Shown here piece by piece: positions 46,068 through 55,152 of a stretch of 64,000 bases of DNA. Positions within the stretch are counted from its first letter, which is position 1; the number at the start of each line of letters is the position of its first letter. Made by a program: the position numbers and the translations under genes. Source of the stretch: Corynebacterium canis (GTDB taxonomy: Bacteria; Actinomycetota; Actinomycetes; Mycobacteriales; Mycobacteriaceae); contig NZ_CP047080.1 in the NCBI RefSeq assembly GCF_030408595.1, positions 1,199,247-1,263,246 on the forward strand. Direction: 5' to 3'. The notes beneath the pieces are model-generated. The model saw nothing but the letters and a program-made list of their open reading frames with translations. It was not told where the DNA came from and did no database searches.

Positions 46068-47674
46068 TGTTTCGCCTTTGTGTCGGGGAACATCGCCGCC
46101 GGGCGGGTGCCAGTCGGCCAGGAAGCAAGATTGATCTTGGGACCGCGTTCGCTGCCCTCGCGGCAGGCGGCCGGGGCGCCTTCGCCAAGCCCGTGGAAGG
46201 CTGCGACGGTGAGATTTCGCTGGCCCGGGAAATCGGCGATGGCGGCATCAAGACCGGCGATTCCGCGCGGAGTCTCGGTGTGCGTCGTGGGAACAACGTA
46301 GCGATCGTCGTATTTCGCGATGGCCAGCAGGCGGTGCATTTTTTGCAGCTCGGCGCCGGTCATGCCGACGGCCGCGGCGATCTCCTCCTGCGTCGGGCGG
46401 CCCAGATTGATGTCTCGCATGTATGAGCGCATCGCGGCAAGGCGACGAAGCACACGTTCGACCGGGCGGGTGTCCCCGGCGGTAAACAAACCGGCCAAAT
46501 ATTCCAATGGGATACGCATATTGGAAATGGCGGAGTAGAGGATCTTATGGTTTTCCCCGTCGTTGCCGCTGGCGGTCACCTGGTCCACCACTGGGGACAG
46601 CGGCGGGATATACCAAACCATGGGGAGTGTTCGATACTCGGGGTGCAGCGGCAGGGCCACCTCGTAGGTGGAGATCAGGTCCCAGATCGGGGATTGCTGG
46701 GCGGCCTGGACCCAGCCGCGCGGTACGCCCTCACGTTCGGCTCCGGCGATAACTTCGGGATCGAAGGGGTCCAAGAGGATGGCTCGTTGGGCCTCGTAAA
46801 GGTCGCGGGGATCCGCAACGCTGGCTGCTTCGGCGACGCGGTCGGCGTCGTAAAGCAGGACGCCGAGGTAGCGCAGACGCCCCACGCAGGTCTCCGAACA
46901 AACCGTCGGTTGGCCGGCCTCGAGGCGGGGATAACACAGCGTGCATTTTTCCGCTTTGCCGGACTTGTGGTTGAAAAACACTTTCTTATACGGGCAGCCG
47001 GAGACGCACATGCGCCAACCGCGACAACGGTTCTGGTCCACGAGCACAATGCCGTCTTCCGTGCGCTTATACATGGCGCCGGAGGGGCAACTGGCCACGC
47101 AGGTGGGGTTGAGGCAGTGCTCGCAAATGCGCGGGAGATAGAACATAAAGGCGTCTTCGATTTCGGTCCGCACTTGGATGCTCATATCGCGCAGCACCGG
47201 GTCTTCCGAAAGTGTTTCCGTAGAGCCGCCGAGGTCGTCGTCCCACGCGGAGGACCATGTGACCTTGTCAATCGGCTCACCGGTGAGTTGGTTTAGCGGC
47301 CGCGCGGTGGGTTGCGTGCGCTCGCCGCGTGGGGCGCTGAGCAGCTTGTCGTACTCGTACGTCCACGGTTCGTAGTAGTCCGCAATGTCCGGCAGAGTCG
47401 GATTATGGAAAATAGTTGCGAGTTTGCGCAGACGCCCGCCGGAGCGTGGTTTCAGCTTGCCGGCGCGGGTGCGCTGCCAGCCGCCCTCCCACCTGTTTTG
47501 GTCCTCCCACGTGCGCGGATATCCAACGCCGGGTCGAGTTTCCACGTTGTTGAACCAGACATATTCCACGCCTTCTCGGTTGGTCCAAGCCTGCTTGCAG
47601 GTCACCGAGCATGTGTGGCAACCGATGCATTTGTCTAGGTTCATTACCATTGCGATTTGCGCCATGACCTTCAT
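46064..47674 (-). CDS. narH: Respiratory nitrate reductase beta subunit
   Basis: Protein of 536 aa. Four Cys groups for iron-sulfur clusters are visible: CIGCHTCSVTC near residue 16, CEHCLNPTCVASCP near 185, CRGWRMCVSGCP near 218 (Trp in place of one Cys, giving the 3Fe-4S site, as in NarH) and CTLCYPRLEAGQPTVC near 245. It carries electrons from NarI heme to NarG. Its ATG overlaps the narG stop by one base. Confidence 0.96.
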   Translation of the reverse strand: MKVMAQIAMVMNLDKCIGCHTCSVTCKQAWTNREGVEYVWFNNVETRPGVGYPRTWEDQNRWEGGWQRTRAGKLKPRSGGRLRKLATIFHNPTLPDIADYYEPWTYEYDKLLSAPRGERTQPTARPLNQLTGEPIDKVTWSSAWDDDLGGSTETLSEDPVLRDMSIQVRTEIEDAFMFYLPRICEHCLNPTCVASCPSGAMYKRTEDGIVLVDQNRCRGWRMCVSGCPYKKVFFNHKSGKAEKCTLCYPRLEAGQPTVCSETCVGRLRYLGVLLYDADRVAEAASVADPRDLYEAQRAILLDPFDPEVIAGAEREGVPRGWVQAAQQSPIWDLISTYEVALPLHPEYRTLPMVWYIPPLSPVVDQVTASGNDGENHKILYSAISNMRIPLEYLAGLFTAGDTRPVERVLRRLAAMRSYMRDINLGRPTQEEIAAAVGMTGAELQKMHRLLAIAKYDDRYVVPTTHTETPRGIAGLDAAIADFPGQRNLTVAAFHGLGEGAPAACREGSERGPKINLASWPTGTRPAAMFPDTKAKQ

Positions 47675-50600
47675 CAGTACTGCACCTCCTGGGAGCGACG
47701 GCGAATCTTGGTGACCTCATCCCGGTTATTCCCGGTGGGGCCGATGTAATTGAACGCATATGTGAATTGCCCGTAGCCTCCGACGAGGTGGGTGGGCTTG
47801 ATCATGATGCGGGTGAGTGAGTTGTGCGTCCCGCCGCGCCTACCGGTGCGCTCGTTGATCGGCGTCCCGACAATGCGTTCGGACGCATGGTGCATAAACG
47901 CAGTGCCCTCCGGCATGCGGTGCGAAACCACGGCGCGCGCCGAAACCACGCCGTTGCGGTTGAATGCCTCCACCCATTCGTTGTCTTTGACGCCGATCTT
48001 TTCCGCATCTTTGTGCGACATCCAGATGACTTGCCCGCCGCGAGAAAGCGAAAGCATGTGCAAATTGTCGAAGTATTGCGAATGGATCGCCCATTTGTTG
48101 TGCACGGTCAGGTACCGCACCGCCACTTCCGCAGTACCGCTTTCGTTCGTAAGTTCGCCCGGGGGCGCCTCGCCGTACAGATGGTGCAGGTCCACCGGCG
48201 GCCGGAACACGGGCAGCGATTCGCCGTAGTCCCGCATCCAATCGTGGTCGAGGTAGTAGTGCATGCGGCCCGAAAGTGTGTGCCAAGGCTTGTCGTGCTC
48301 GACGTTGATAGAAAACGCCGTGTATCGACGCCCGCCGTGCTCGGAGCCCGACCATTCCGGCGACGTGATCACGCTGACCGGCCGTTCGGAGACGTCCCGC
48401 CAGGTTATCCGGCGCTCCTCGTCGCCTTCGGCCAAATGTGCGGTTGGCTTCGGGGTGCCGGTGCGGGCGTCCAAGCTCCGGAACCCTTGCAGCGATAACC
48501 GCCCGTTGGAGGTTCCGGAAAGGCGCAGCACCATGTCGCATGCCTTGAGATCGGTATCGATCAGTGTCCGCAGTCCCGAGGAAGTTTCCGTCTGCCCGTT
48601 CGATTGCGCGAGTTCTTCGAGCTCGCGATCCGGGTGATAGGTGATGCCCTTGGTGGCCATTCCGAGCTTCGCCGTGAGCGGCCCGATGGTATTAAACTTC
48701 TCCGAGGTTTTATGGTATTCCCGCACTACAGGGACGAGTTTCGGCATGGTCACGCCGGGCTGTAGCCCCGTCTCCGCCAGGTTCGGCACAATCCCGTGCG
48801 GGCTGTTGAGCTCGTCCGGGGTGTCGTGGGTGAGCGGTACCGCAACCACATCTGTTTGCGTACCCAGCCAGGTTGCGGCCATGGTGCTGAACCGCTCGGC
48901 GAGATCTTGGAACAGCTCGAAGTCCGTGCGCGCTTCCCACGGCGGGTCGATCGCCGCGTTAAACGAATGTATGAACGGATGCATATCGGTGGAAGACAGG
49001 TCGTGCTTCTCGTACCAGGTCGCCGCCGGGAAGATAATGTCGCTGACCAGCGTGGTCGAGGTGGACCGGAAATCCGAGGCCAGCATCAGGTCGAGCTTGC
49101 CGTGCGCCGCATCCCGCCACACGATCGATTGCGGCCGCATCTCGGGGCCGACCTCCGCGGCGGTTGCGTCGGAGTCCACGCCGAGCATGTGACGCAGGAA
49201 GAACTCGGTGCCTTTGGCGGAGGACCCCATAAGGTTCGTCCGCCAGTTCAAAAGGATTTTCGGGTGGTTGACCGGATTGTCCGGGTCCTCGCAGGCGAAC
49301 TGGAGTTCGCCGCTTTCCAGCTGTTGGACGATGTGCTCCTGCACGGGAATGCCCAGCTCTTCGGCTTCCGCGCTCAGTGCGAGGTTATTGCGGTTGAACT
49401 GCGGGTATGACGGCATCCAGCCGCGTTTCGAGGCCTCCACCAGCGTGTCCGCCACCATTTTATCGCCGAAACTGCCTTTGCTGAGCGGGGAGGCGAGGCG
49501 GCTGGCGCGGGTGTGATCGTAGCGCCATTGGTCGGTGGTGATATACCAAAAGCCCGTCGAAATCATGTGCCGTGGCGGCCGATTCCAGTCCAGCGCAAAG
49601 GTGTATTGCGCCCACCCCGTTTGGGGGCGGAGCTTTTCCTGCCCCACGTAATGCGCCCAACCGCCGCCATTGGTACCCTGCGTTCCGCACATAGATGTGA
49701 GAGCCAGGAAGGTGCGGTAGATGGTGTCCGCATTAAAGAAGTGGTTGACGCCGGCCCCCATAACGATCATCGAGCGCCCGCGCGAATCGATCGCATTCTG
49801 TGCGAACTCACGTCCGATTCGAATGGCAGCATTTAGGGGAACGCCGGTCAGCTCCTCCTGCCACGCGGGGGTTCCGGGGCAGCTGGCATCCTCGTATGAC
49901 CTCGGCCATTGCCCGGGCAGATTCAGTTCCTCTCGCTCCACGCCGTAGCTGGCAAGCAGCAGGTCAAACACCGTTGTCACCGTATGTCCGCCGACGAAGG
50001 TGACCGGCACGCCACGCGTGACGACGCCCGCCCCTACCGGGCCGTCGGCTGTGGCTTCACCGGGGAGATCAAAGCGCGGCAATGAGATTTCTTGGGTAAG
50101 TTTCGAATCTGTGTCCGCAATGGAGATGACGGGATCCACGGCGGTTAAAGAGAGATTCCATTTGCCCATGCCGTCCTCGCCCCATCGATCGGCAAGCGTG
50201 CCGCCTGGGTCGATCACTTGTCCGGTTTTCTCCATGGCGAGCAGCCGGTGGGAGGCGTTTGCCGAGGCCGCTAGATCGTTGTCAATGCCGGCCATATCGG
50301 CGGCGGTGAGGAATTTCCCGGGGGTGACCGTTCCATCGGGTTGCTGTTCCAGGGTGACCAGGAACGGAGAATCGGTGTATTTGCGCATATATTCGATAAA
50401 GAAGGGGGTGCGCTGGCCGATGTGGAATTCCTTTAAGATCACGTGGCCCATGGCCATGGCGAGGGCGCCGTCGGTGCCGGGATTAATGCGGAGCCATTCA
50501 TCGGCGAACTTGGTGTTATCCGCAAAGTCTGGCGAGACCACCACAACCTTTTGGCCGTGGTAGCGCGCCTCCGCCATAAAATGGGCGTCTGGGGTGCGGG

Positions 50601-51411
50601 TGAGCGGCAGGTTGGAACCCCACATGATGAGGTAGGCGGAATTGAACCAGTCCCCGGCCTCCGGTACGTCTGTTTGATCGCCGAAAACCTGCGGGGACGC
50701 CGGCGGCAGGTCCGCGTACCAGTCGTAGAAGGAGAGGTTTACGCCGCCGATAAGCTGGAGGAATCGGGAACCCGAGCCGTAGCTGATCATGGACATGGCC
50801 GGGATAACGGTGAACCCTGCGATGCGATCGGGGCCGTATTGGCGGACCGTATATACGTGCGCGGCCGCCGCGATCTCGAGCGCTTCCTCGTAGGATATTC
50901 GGATCAGCCCGCCTTTGCCGCGGGCGCTTTTATACGCCTTGGCCTTGATCTCGTCTTCGACGATGTCTCGCCAGGCGAGGACGGGATCCCCGAGGCGCTG
51001 CTTTGCCTCGCGGTACATATCAATAAGCACGCCCCGGGCATATGGGTAGCGGATCCGCGTGGGCGAATACGTGTACCAAGAGAAGGCGGCGCCGCGTGGG
51101 CAGCCGCGCGGTTCGTATTCCGGCATATTGGGGCCGGTGGTGGGGTAGTCGGTCTGTTGGGATTCCCAGGTGATCACCCCGTCCTTGACATAGACTTTCC
51201 AGGAACAGGATCCGGTGCAGTTCACGCCGTGCGTGGAGCGCACGACCTTGTCAAAGGACCAGCGATCGCGGTAAAACACGTCCGCGTCGCGGCCGCCGCG
51301 CAAATGGATTTGCTGCAAATCCTTGCCGGAGGTGCCCCGCCGCAAATAGGTGCCGAGCTGGAGCAACGGGTTTGCGGATGGGGAGCTTTGGCTGGTTGTA
51401 TCGTGGGTCAT
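47674..51411 (-). CDS. narG: Respiratory nitrate reductase alpha subunit
   Basis: Protein of 1245 aa, as in other NarG. THGVNCTGSCSWKVYVKDG near residue 59 holds the His-Cys-Cys-Cys ligands of the FS0 cluster. YADLPPASPQVFGDQTDVPE near 235 contains the molybdenum-ligand Asp. The bis-MGD cofactor-binding regions follow. No Tat motif is present, so the site faces the cytoplasm. It reduces nitrate to nitrite. Lies 31 nt after narK. Confidence 0.96.
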   Translation of the reverse strand: MTHDTTSQSSPSANPLLQLGTYLRRGTSGKDLQQIHLRGGRDADVFYRDRWSFDKVVRSTHGVNCTGSCSWKVYVKDGVITWESQQTDYPTTGPNMPEYEPRGCPRGAAFSWYTYSPTRIRYPYARGVLIDMYREAKQRLGDPVLAWRDIVEDEIKAKAYKSARGKGGLIRISYEEALEIAAAAHVYTVRQYGPDRIAGFTVIPAMSMISYGSGSRFLQLIGGVNLSFYDWYADLPPASPQVFGDQTDVPEAGDWFNSAYLIMWGSNLPLTRTPDAHFMAEARYHGQKVVVVSPDFADNTKFADEWLRINPGTDGALAMAMGHVILKEFHIGQRTPFFIEYMRKYTDSPFLVTLEQQPDGTVTPGKFLTAADMAGIDNDLAASANASHRLLAMEKTGQVIDPGGTLADRWGEDGMGKWNLSLTAVDPVISIADTDSKLTQEISLPRFDLPGEATADGPVGAGVVTRGVPVTFVGGHTVTTVFDLLLASYGVEREELNLPGQWPRSYEDASCPGTPAWQEELTGVPLNAAIRIGREFAQNAIDSRGRSMIVMGAGVNHFFNADTIYRTFLALTSMCGTQGTNGGGWAHYVGQEKLRPQTGWAQYTFALDWNRPPRHMISTGFWYITTDQWRYDHTRASRLASPLSKGSFGDKMVADTLVEASKRGWMPSYPQFNRNNLALSAEAEELGIPVQEHIVQQLESGELQFACEDPDNPVNHPKILLNWRTNLMGSSAKGTEFFLRHMLGVDSDATAAEVGPEMRPQSIVWRDAAHGKLDLMLASDFRSTSTTLVSDIIFPAATWYEKHDLSSTDMHPFIHSFNAAIDPPWEARTDFELFQDLAERFSTMAATWLGTQTDVVAVPLTHDTPDELNSPHGIVPNLAETGLQPGVTMPKLVPVVREYHKTSEKFNTIGPLTAKLGMATKGITYHPDRELEELAQSNGQTETSSGLRTLIDTDLKACDMVLRLSGTSNGRLSLQGFRSLDARTGTPKPTAHLAEGDEERRITWRDVSERPVSVITSPEWSGSEHGGRRYTAFSINVEHDKPWHTLSGRMHYYLDHDWMRDYGESLPVFRPPVDLHHLYGEAPPGELTNESGTAEVAVRYLTVHNKWAIHSQYFDNLHMLSLSRGGQVIWMSHKDAEKIGVKDNEWVEAFNRNGVVSARAVVSHRMPEGTAFMHHASERIVGTPINERTGRRGGTHNSLTRIMIKPTHLVGGYGQFTYAFNYIGPTGNNRDEVTKIRRRSQEVQY

Positions 51412-51442
51412 GGGGGTGGGTCTTTCGCTACTAGCGGGCGGG

Positions 51443-52774
51443 TTACCCGGGGAATGGGGCCCCAGGTCGGGCGTAATATATCCAGGTCAGGGCGGTGGCG
51501 GCGATAAAGTACACGACGCAACCCCAGTAGAACGTGGCGGGCTCCATGAGCGACAGCAGGATGCCCACAATAAATGGGCCGAAGGAAGCGATCGCGGAGG
51601 TCCACCCGATCACACCGCCGGCCTGCCGCTTGGGCAGGATCATCGGCATTTGCTTAAAGGTGCCGGCGTTGCCCAAGCCAGTAAAGAAGAACAGCGCCAA
51701 CATGGCGGCCAAGAACGGCCAAAATTCATCGGGGGATTCCGGGGTAAGGAACAAGGCCGCGATGGCGGTGGAGATGATCATGCCTACGCCGCCGATAAAG
51801 GTGAAGATCGCACCGCCAAAGCGATCGCACAAACCGCCGAATGCTGCGCGAACTGCGGATCCGATCAGCGGCCCCAGGAACGCGAAACTTGCCCCGGCGG
51901 GGAGGAGCGCGGCGTCGTAACGCTCGGTGAGTGCGGAATCGGCGCCGAACACGTTGTTCACCAGCAGCCCAAATTGCGCGGCGAAACCGGCGAAAGCGCC
52001 GAAGGTCATGATGTAAATGATGGTGAGAATCCAGGTGTTTTTATTGCCGAAGATGTCTAGCTGCTGTCGAACGTTTGCCTTAATGGGGACGTCTTTAAGC
52101 CAGATAAAGGAGACCACGGCCATGACCAGCGTCCACGGCACAAGTACCGCGGCAACATTGTGCACCCAGACATCACCCTGCGCGGTGCGTTGCGGGGCAA
52201 ACATGCCTAAACCGAACAAACTGAAGCCCATGATCCAGGGGCCCAAAAGCTGGATAAGCGACACCCCGAAATTGCCGATGCCCGCCTGCAAGCCCAGCGC
52301 CGAACCCGCCTTTGACTTGGGGAAAAAGTACCCCGTCGAGGGCATATATCCGGCGAAGGAGCCGCCGCCGATGCCCGTCATCAACGCCAGGCAAATCAAC
52401 CACCAGAACGGAGTTTCGGGGTTTTGCACGGCGAAAAACCAGCCGATCATGGGGATGACAAAAAGCAGTGAGGAGATGCCCACGAGCTTTCGCGTGCCCA
52501 AAATCGGCGGCAAAAACATGTACAGCAAGCGGAACAATCCGCCGGAAAGCCCGGGGACCGCGGCCAGCCAATACAATTGTTCTTTCGAAAGATCGAAGCC
52601 GATGGCATTGAGCTTCGGGGCGATGGCTGCGACGAGGTACCACACGCAGAAGCCGATGGTGAGGGAAATGGTCGAGATGATAAGGGTGCGCCACGCCACT
52701 CTGGAATCCCACCGGGCGGGGTCCTCCGGATCCCAGCCCTGCAATACTCGACCTTCCGTGTTGAGAGAGGTCAT
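51443..52774 (-). CDS. narK: Nitrate/nitrite transporter NarK
   Basis: Protein of 443 aa, major facilitator superfamily, 12 helices. The nitrate signature regions, GIGGGSFAGYMPSTGYFFPK and GLGNAGTFKQMPMIL, hold the family's glycine-rich nitrate-binding helices. It imports nitrate and exports nitrite. AAAGG lies 10 nt before the ATG. It is the first gene of narKGHJI-modA-modBC-arnR; the promoter must lie in 52775-52972, shared with the divergent mog gene. Confidence 0.95.
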   Translation of the reverse strand: MTSLNTEGRVLQGWDPEDPARWDSRVAWRTLIISTISLTIGFCVWYLVAAIAPKLNAIGFDLSKEQLYWLAAVPGLSGGLFRLLYMFLPPILGTRKLVGISSLLFVIPMIGWFFAVQNPETPFWWLICLALMTGIGGGSFAGYMPSTGYFFPKSKAGSALGLQAGIGNFGVSLIQLLGPWIMGFSLFGLGMFAPQRTAQGDVWVHNVAAVLVPWTLVMAVVSFIWLKDVPIKANVRQQLDIFGNKNTWILTIIYIMTFGAFAGFAAQFGLLVNNVFGADSALTERYDAALLPAGASFAFLGPLIGSAVRAAFGGLCDRFGGAIFTFIGGVGMIISTAIAALFLTPESPDEFWPFLAAMLALFFFTGLGNAGTFKQMPMILPKRQAGGVIGWTSAIASFGPFIVGILLSLMEPATFYWGCVVYFIAATALTWIYYARPGAPFPG

Positions 52775-52972
52775 GAAAGTGTCACCTTTCGTAGATATCC
52801 ACGACGGTGCCGCGGATGAATGTGAGTCTGCGCGCGGAAGCTCTTCGTCTTAGTTCTATTTAAACGAAAAAAACTGGGTAAAATGTCGCTTGAGGCCTCT
52901 AGGGGGCGTTTGCCCGCGTGAGGATAGCGAAATACACCCTATAACGGGGGTGAAATCGGGAAGGAATGTGCA

Positions 52973-53521
52973 GTGTCAGATCCACTGATCCAAGAAAAGC
53001 AGCTCGCGCAAATGTCAGAACATGTGCCAGGCGCGGTCATAACCGTTTCCGACCGTTGTGCAAGTGGCGAGCGAGAAGATAACTCCGGTCCGCTGGCCAA
53101 GAAAATACTGGCCATGCACGGCGTTGACGTGGGGGAGGTGGTGCTGGTCCCGGACGGCGTCGATAATGTGGAGCGTGCGTTGCGGGAAGCGTTGGCGGCG
53201 GGCGCGCGCGTGGTTATTACCGTTGGTGGGACCGGTATTACGCCGCGCGACCTGACGCCTGAAGCCACCCGGCCGTTTTTGGAGGCTGAATTGCCTGGAA
53301 TCGCCACGCAAATCGTGATGCGGGGGCTGAAAAAAACGCCCCTGGCTGGGCTATCGCGCGGGCTTGTCGGGGTTACTGGGCGCGGGGAAAATGCGGCGTT
53401 GATTGTGAACGCGCCGGGCTCAAAAGGAGGTGTCCGCGATGTGATTGATGTGATCGGCCCGCTCGTGCCGCATGTGCTCGAGCAGCTCGGCGGGCAGGAC
53501 GGGGCGCCGCACCAAAATTAG
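52973..53521 (+). CDS. mog: Molybdopterin adenylyltransferase (Mog/MoaB family)
   Basis: Protein of 182 aa starting at GTG 52973 with AAGGA about 8 nt upstream. The MPT-binding motifs TVSDRCASGEREDNSG (near 24), VGGTGITPRDLTPEAT (near 85) and NAPGSKGG are clear. It adenylates molybdopterin before molybdenum insertion by MoeA. Divergent from narK, so cofactor synthesis and nitrate reductase genes share a control region. Its stop overlaps a convergent DUF2249 gene (TTAG). Confidence 0.92.
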   Translation: MSDPLIQEKQLAQMSEHVPGAVITVSDRCASGEREDNSGPLAKKILAMHGVDVGEVVLVPDGVDNVERALREALAAGARVVITVGGTGITPRDLTPEATRPFLEAELPGIATQIVMRGLKKTPLAGLSRGLVGVTGRGENAALIVNAPGSKGGVRDVIDVIGPLVPHVLEQLGGQDGAPHQN

Positions 53522-53793
53522 CTCACACGTGTGAACTTAATGTGCCAGTCCTCCGGCCCTTGCTTAACGTATGTGCGTTCGAATTCTTCGGCGCGGGCGT
53601 CGATTTCTTCGAGCAAGGGCAGCGGATTGTGCGGAGCGATCAAGATCATGGAATCGCCCGGTTGCAGCGTGTTTAGCGCCCCGTGAACCGCACCGTGGCG
53701 GAGGGCGTGCGGAATGGCGCCGGCGTCGATGGCCGGGATGGCGGGCTCATGGGAGTGGCAATCGCACGCGGCGATGGGCAGTGACTTTTCCAC
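53518..53793 (-). CDS. DUF2249 domain small protein
   Basis: Protein of 91 aa. ALRHGAVHGALNTLQPGDSMILIAPHNPLPLLEEIDAR is the DUF2249 pattern; HDCH-like residues sit at its N-terminus (CDCHSHEP). DUF2249 proteins are often found with nitrite/NO-handling genes and hemerythrin-like proteins; the biochemical role is not established. A Cys/His-rich start could bind a metal. It lies beside the possible nitrite reductase pair. Confidence 0.8.
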   Translation of the reverse strand: MEKSLPIAACDCHSHEPAIPAIDAGAIPHALRHGAVHGALNTLQPGDSMILIAPHNPLPLLEEIDARAEEFERTYVKQGPEDWHIKFTRVS

Positions 53794-53892
53794 GGGAACT
53801 CCTAGTAGTGTGAACGGAAGAGGTATTTCTTACGATTTTAGCCGTGGAAAATAGGTGGATGGCAATTCTGTACAGCAACGCGGGGGCGCCGA

Positions 53893-55152
53893 GTGCGGCG
53901 CGCGCAGGCGGTGATAGCCGTGGCTAGCCTCGTCGCGCCATTCGCAAAAGTGTTCCGTAAGCGGGGATATTGGCACACGCTGATGGCCGCCGTTGTGGGT
54001 TGCTGGATCGTCGCCGCCGCGGTCACGCTCGCGGTGAGCGACCGTTGGTGGAGCCAAGTGCATGTGGTTACACTCGGCGTGTTAAGCAATGCGATCATCG
54101 CCTACTCCACACATTTCGCGCAGGCGCTCACACGTTCGAAGGTTAGGCCGTATCGCAGCGCCGCCGTGAAGATGCTGCTGATCAGCGCCGCGCTCGGGAT
54201 TATTATGGGACAAGGGGTGCAATTGCCCTGGTCACCATGGGTAACGGGGGCCGCGCTCGCCGTTGTTTTCGTGGCGCTGTGGCACGCCGTCACCGTCGTT
54301 CGGCTGTGGGCTCCGCGCTCCGGACCGCCCCTTTCGATCACAGTTGTGTTCTATATTGTCGCCGCCGTTGCGTTGGCGCTCGCGGTATTGCTGGTAATCG
54401 CGGGATATACATTGGGTTTGAATGTCAGTTTGATAGTGGCCGCGCATTCTCGGTTGGCGCTGTGGGGGTTTGCGTGGACTACCATTCTGGGCACGATCAT
54501 TACCATGCTTCCGATGCTCACTCGAACAAAGTATTCAGAGCGGGCGCGGGCGTGGTGTCTGCGGGCGCTGCTGCTGCATGGTGCGGCGTTGGCGCTTGGC
54601 ACCGTGGCGTGCGTGGCCGGTGGCAGCCGCATCGCGGGTGCCGGATTTTTGCTTGTGGCGGCCGCCGGGGTGGGCGTGATTTGGCCGGTGATCGCGAGCG
54701 CGTTGCAGGCCCCGAATCGCGCCGATTGGGACACCGCAAGCGTTGGCACCTGCACGGCGCTTCTGTGGATCATTGCCCTTATCACCTGCGATGCAATAGC
54801 ACTTATGTGCGGGGTATCGCCGCGTACGAGTTTCCGCAATATCCTGCCCGCATTGCTTGGGGTAGGCGTGGTGCAACTCATTTTATCGGTGTTGTTGTTC
54901 CTGCTTCCGGCCATGATCGGGCGCGGCCCAAACGCCGTGCGCGTCGGCCGTTCCGTTGCCGAATTCGCCGGCCCCGCCCGCTTCACGATCCTCAACTACG
55001 GGGGTGGCCTGATCGTGCTGTCCCTTTGGAATCCGATCGCTTTTTTCCCCGGCATTTTGCTGATGATCCTCGGCGCGCTCGGGCACGTTATTGCCCTGAT
55101 TGTCGCCGCCGCGAGGCAATACTCGGCCCCTAGAAAGCACGCAATGAAATGA
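53893..55152 (+). CDS. Polytopic membrane protein, NnrS/heme-copper-oxidase-like
   Basis: Protein of up to 419 aa with about 12 hydrophobic helices. HVVTLGVLSNAIIAYSTHFAQAL near residue 57 carries two His spaced as in NnrS and heme-copper-oxidase-like membrane proteins; AHSRLALWGFAW near 184 has another. No full set of heme-copper ligands is evident. GTG starts at 53893, 53911 and 53920 are all possible. It overlaps the nirK-like gene by 4 nt (ATGA), so the two act together, perhaps in maturation of, or electron supply to, the copper protein. Confidence 0.65.
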   Translation: MRRAQAVIAVASLVAPFAKVFRKRGYWHTLMAAVVGCWIVAAAVTLAVSDRWWSQVHVVTLGVLSNAIIAYSTHFAQALTRSKVRPYRSAAVKMLLISAALGIIMGQGVQLPWSPWVTGAALAVVFVALWHAVTVVRLWAPRSGPPLSITVVFYIVAAVALALAVLLVIAGYTLGLNVSLIVAAHSRLALWGFAWTTILGTIITMLPMLTRTKYSERARAWCLRALLLHGAALALGTVACVAGGSRIAGAGFLLVAAAGVGVIWPVIASALQAPNRADWDTASVGTCTALLWIIALITCDAIALMCGVSPRTSFRNILPALLGVGVVQLILSVLLFLLPAMIGRGPNAVRVGRSVAEFAGPARFTILNYGGGLIVLSLWNPIAFFPGILLMILGALGHVIALIVAAARQYSAPRKHAMK

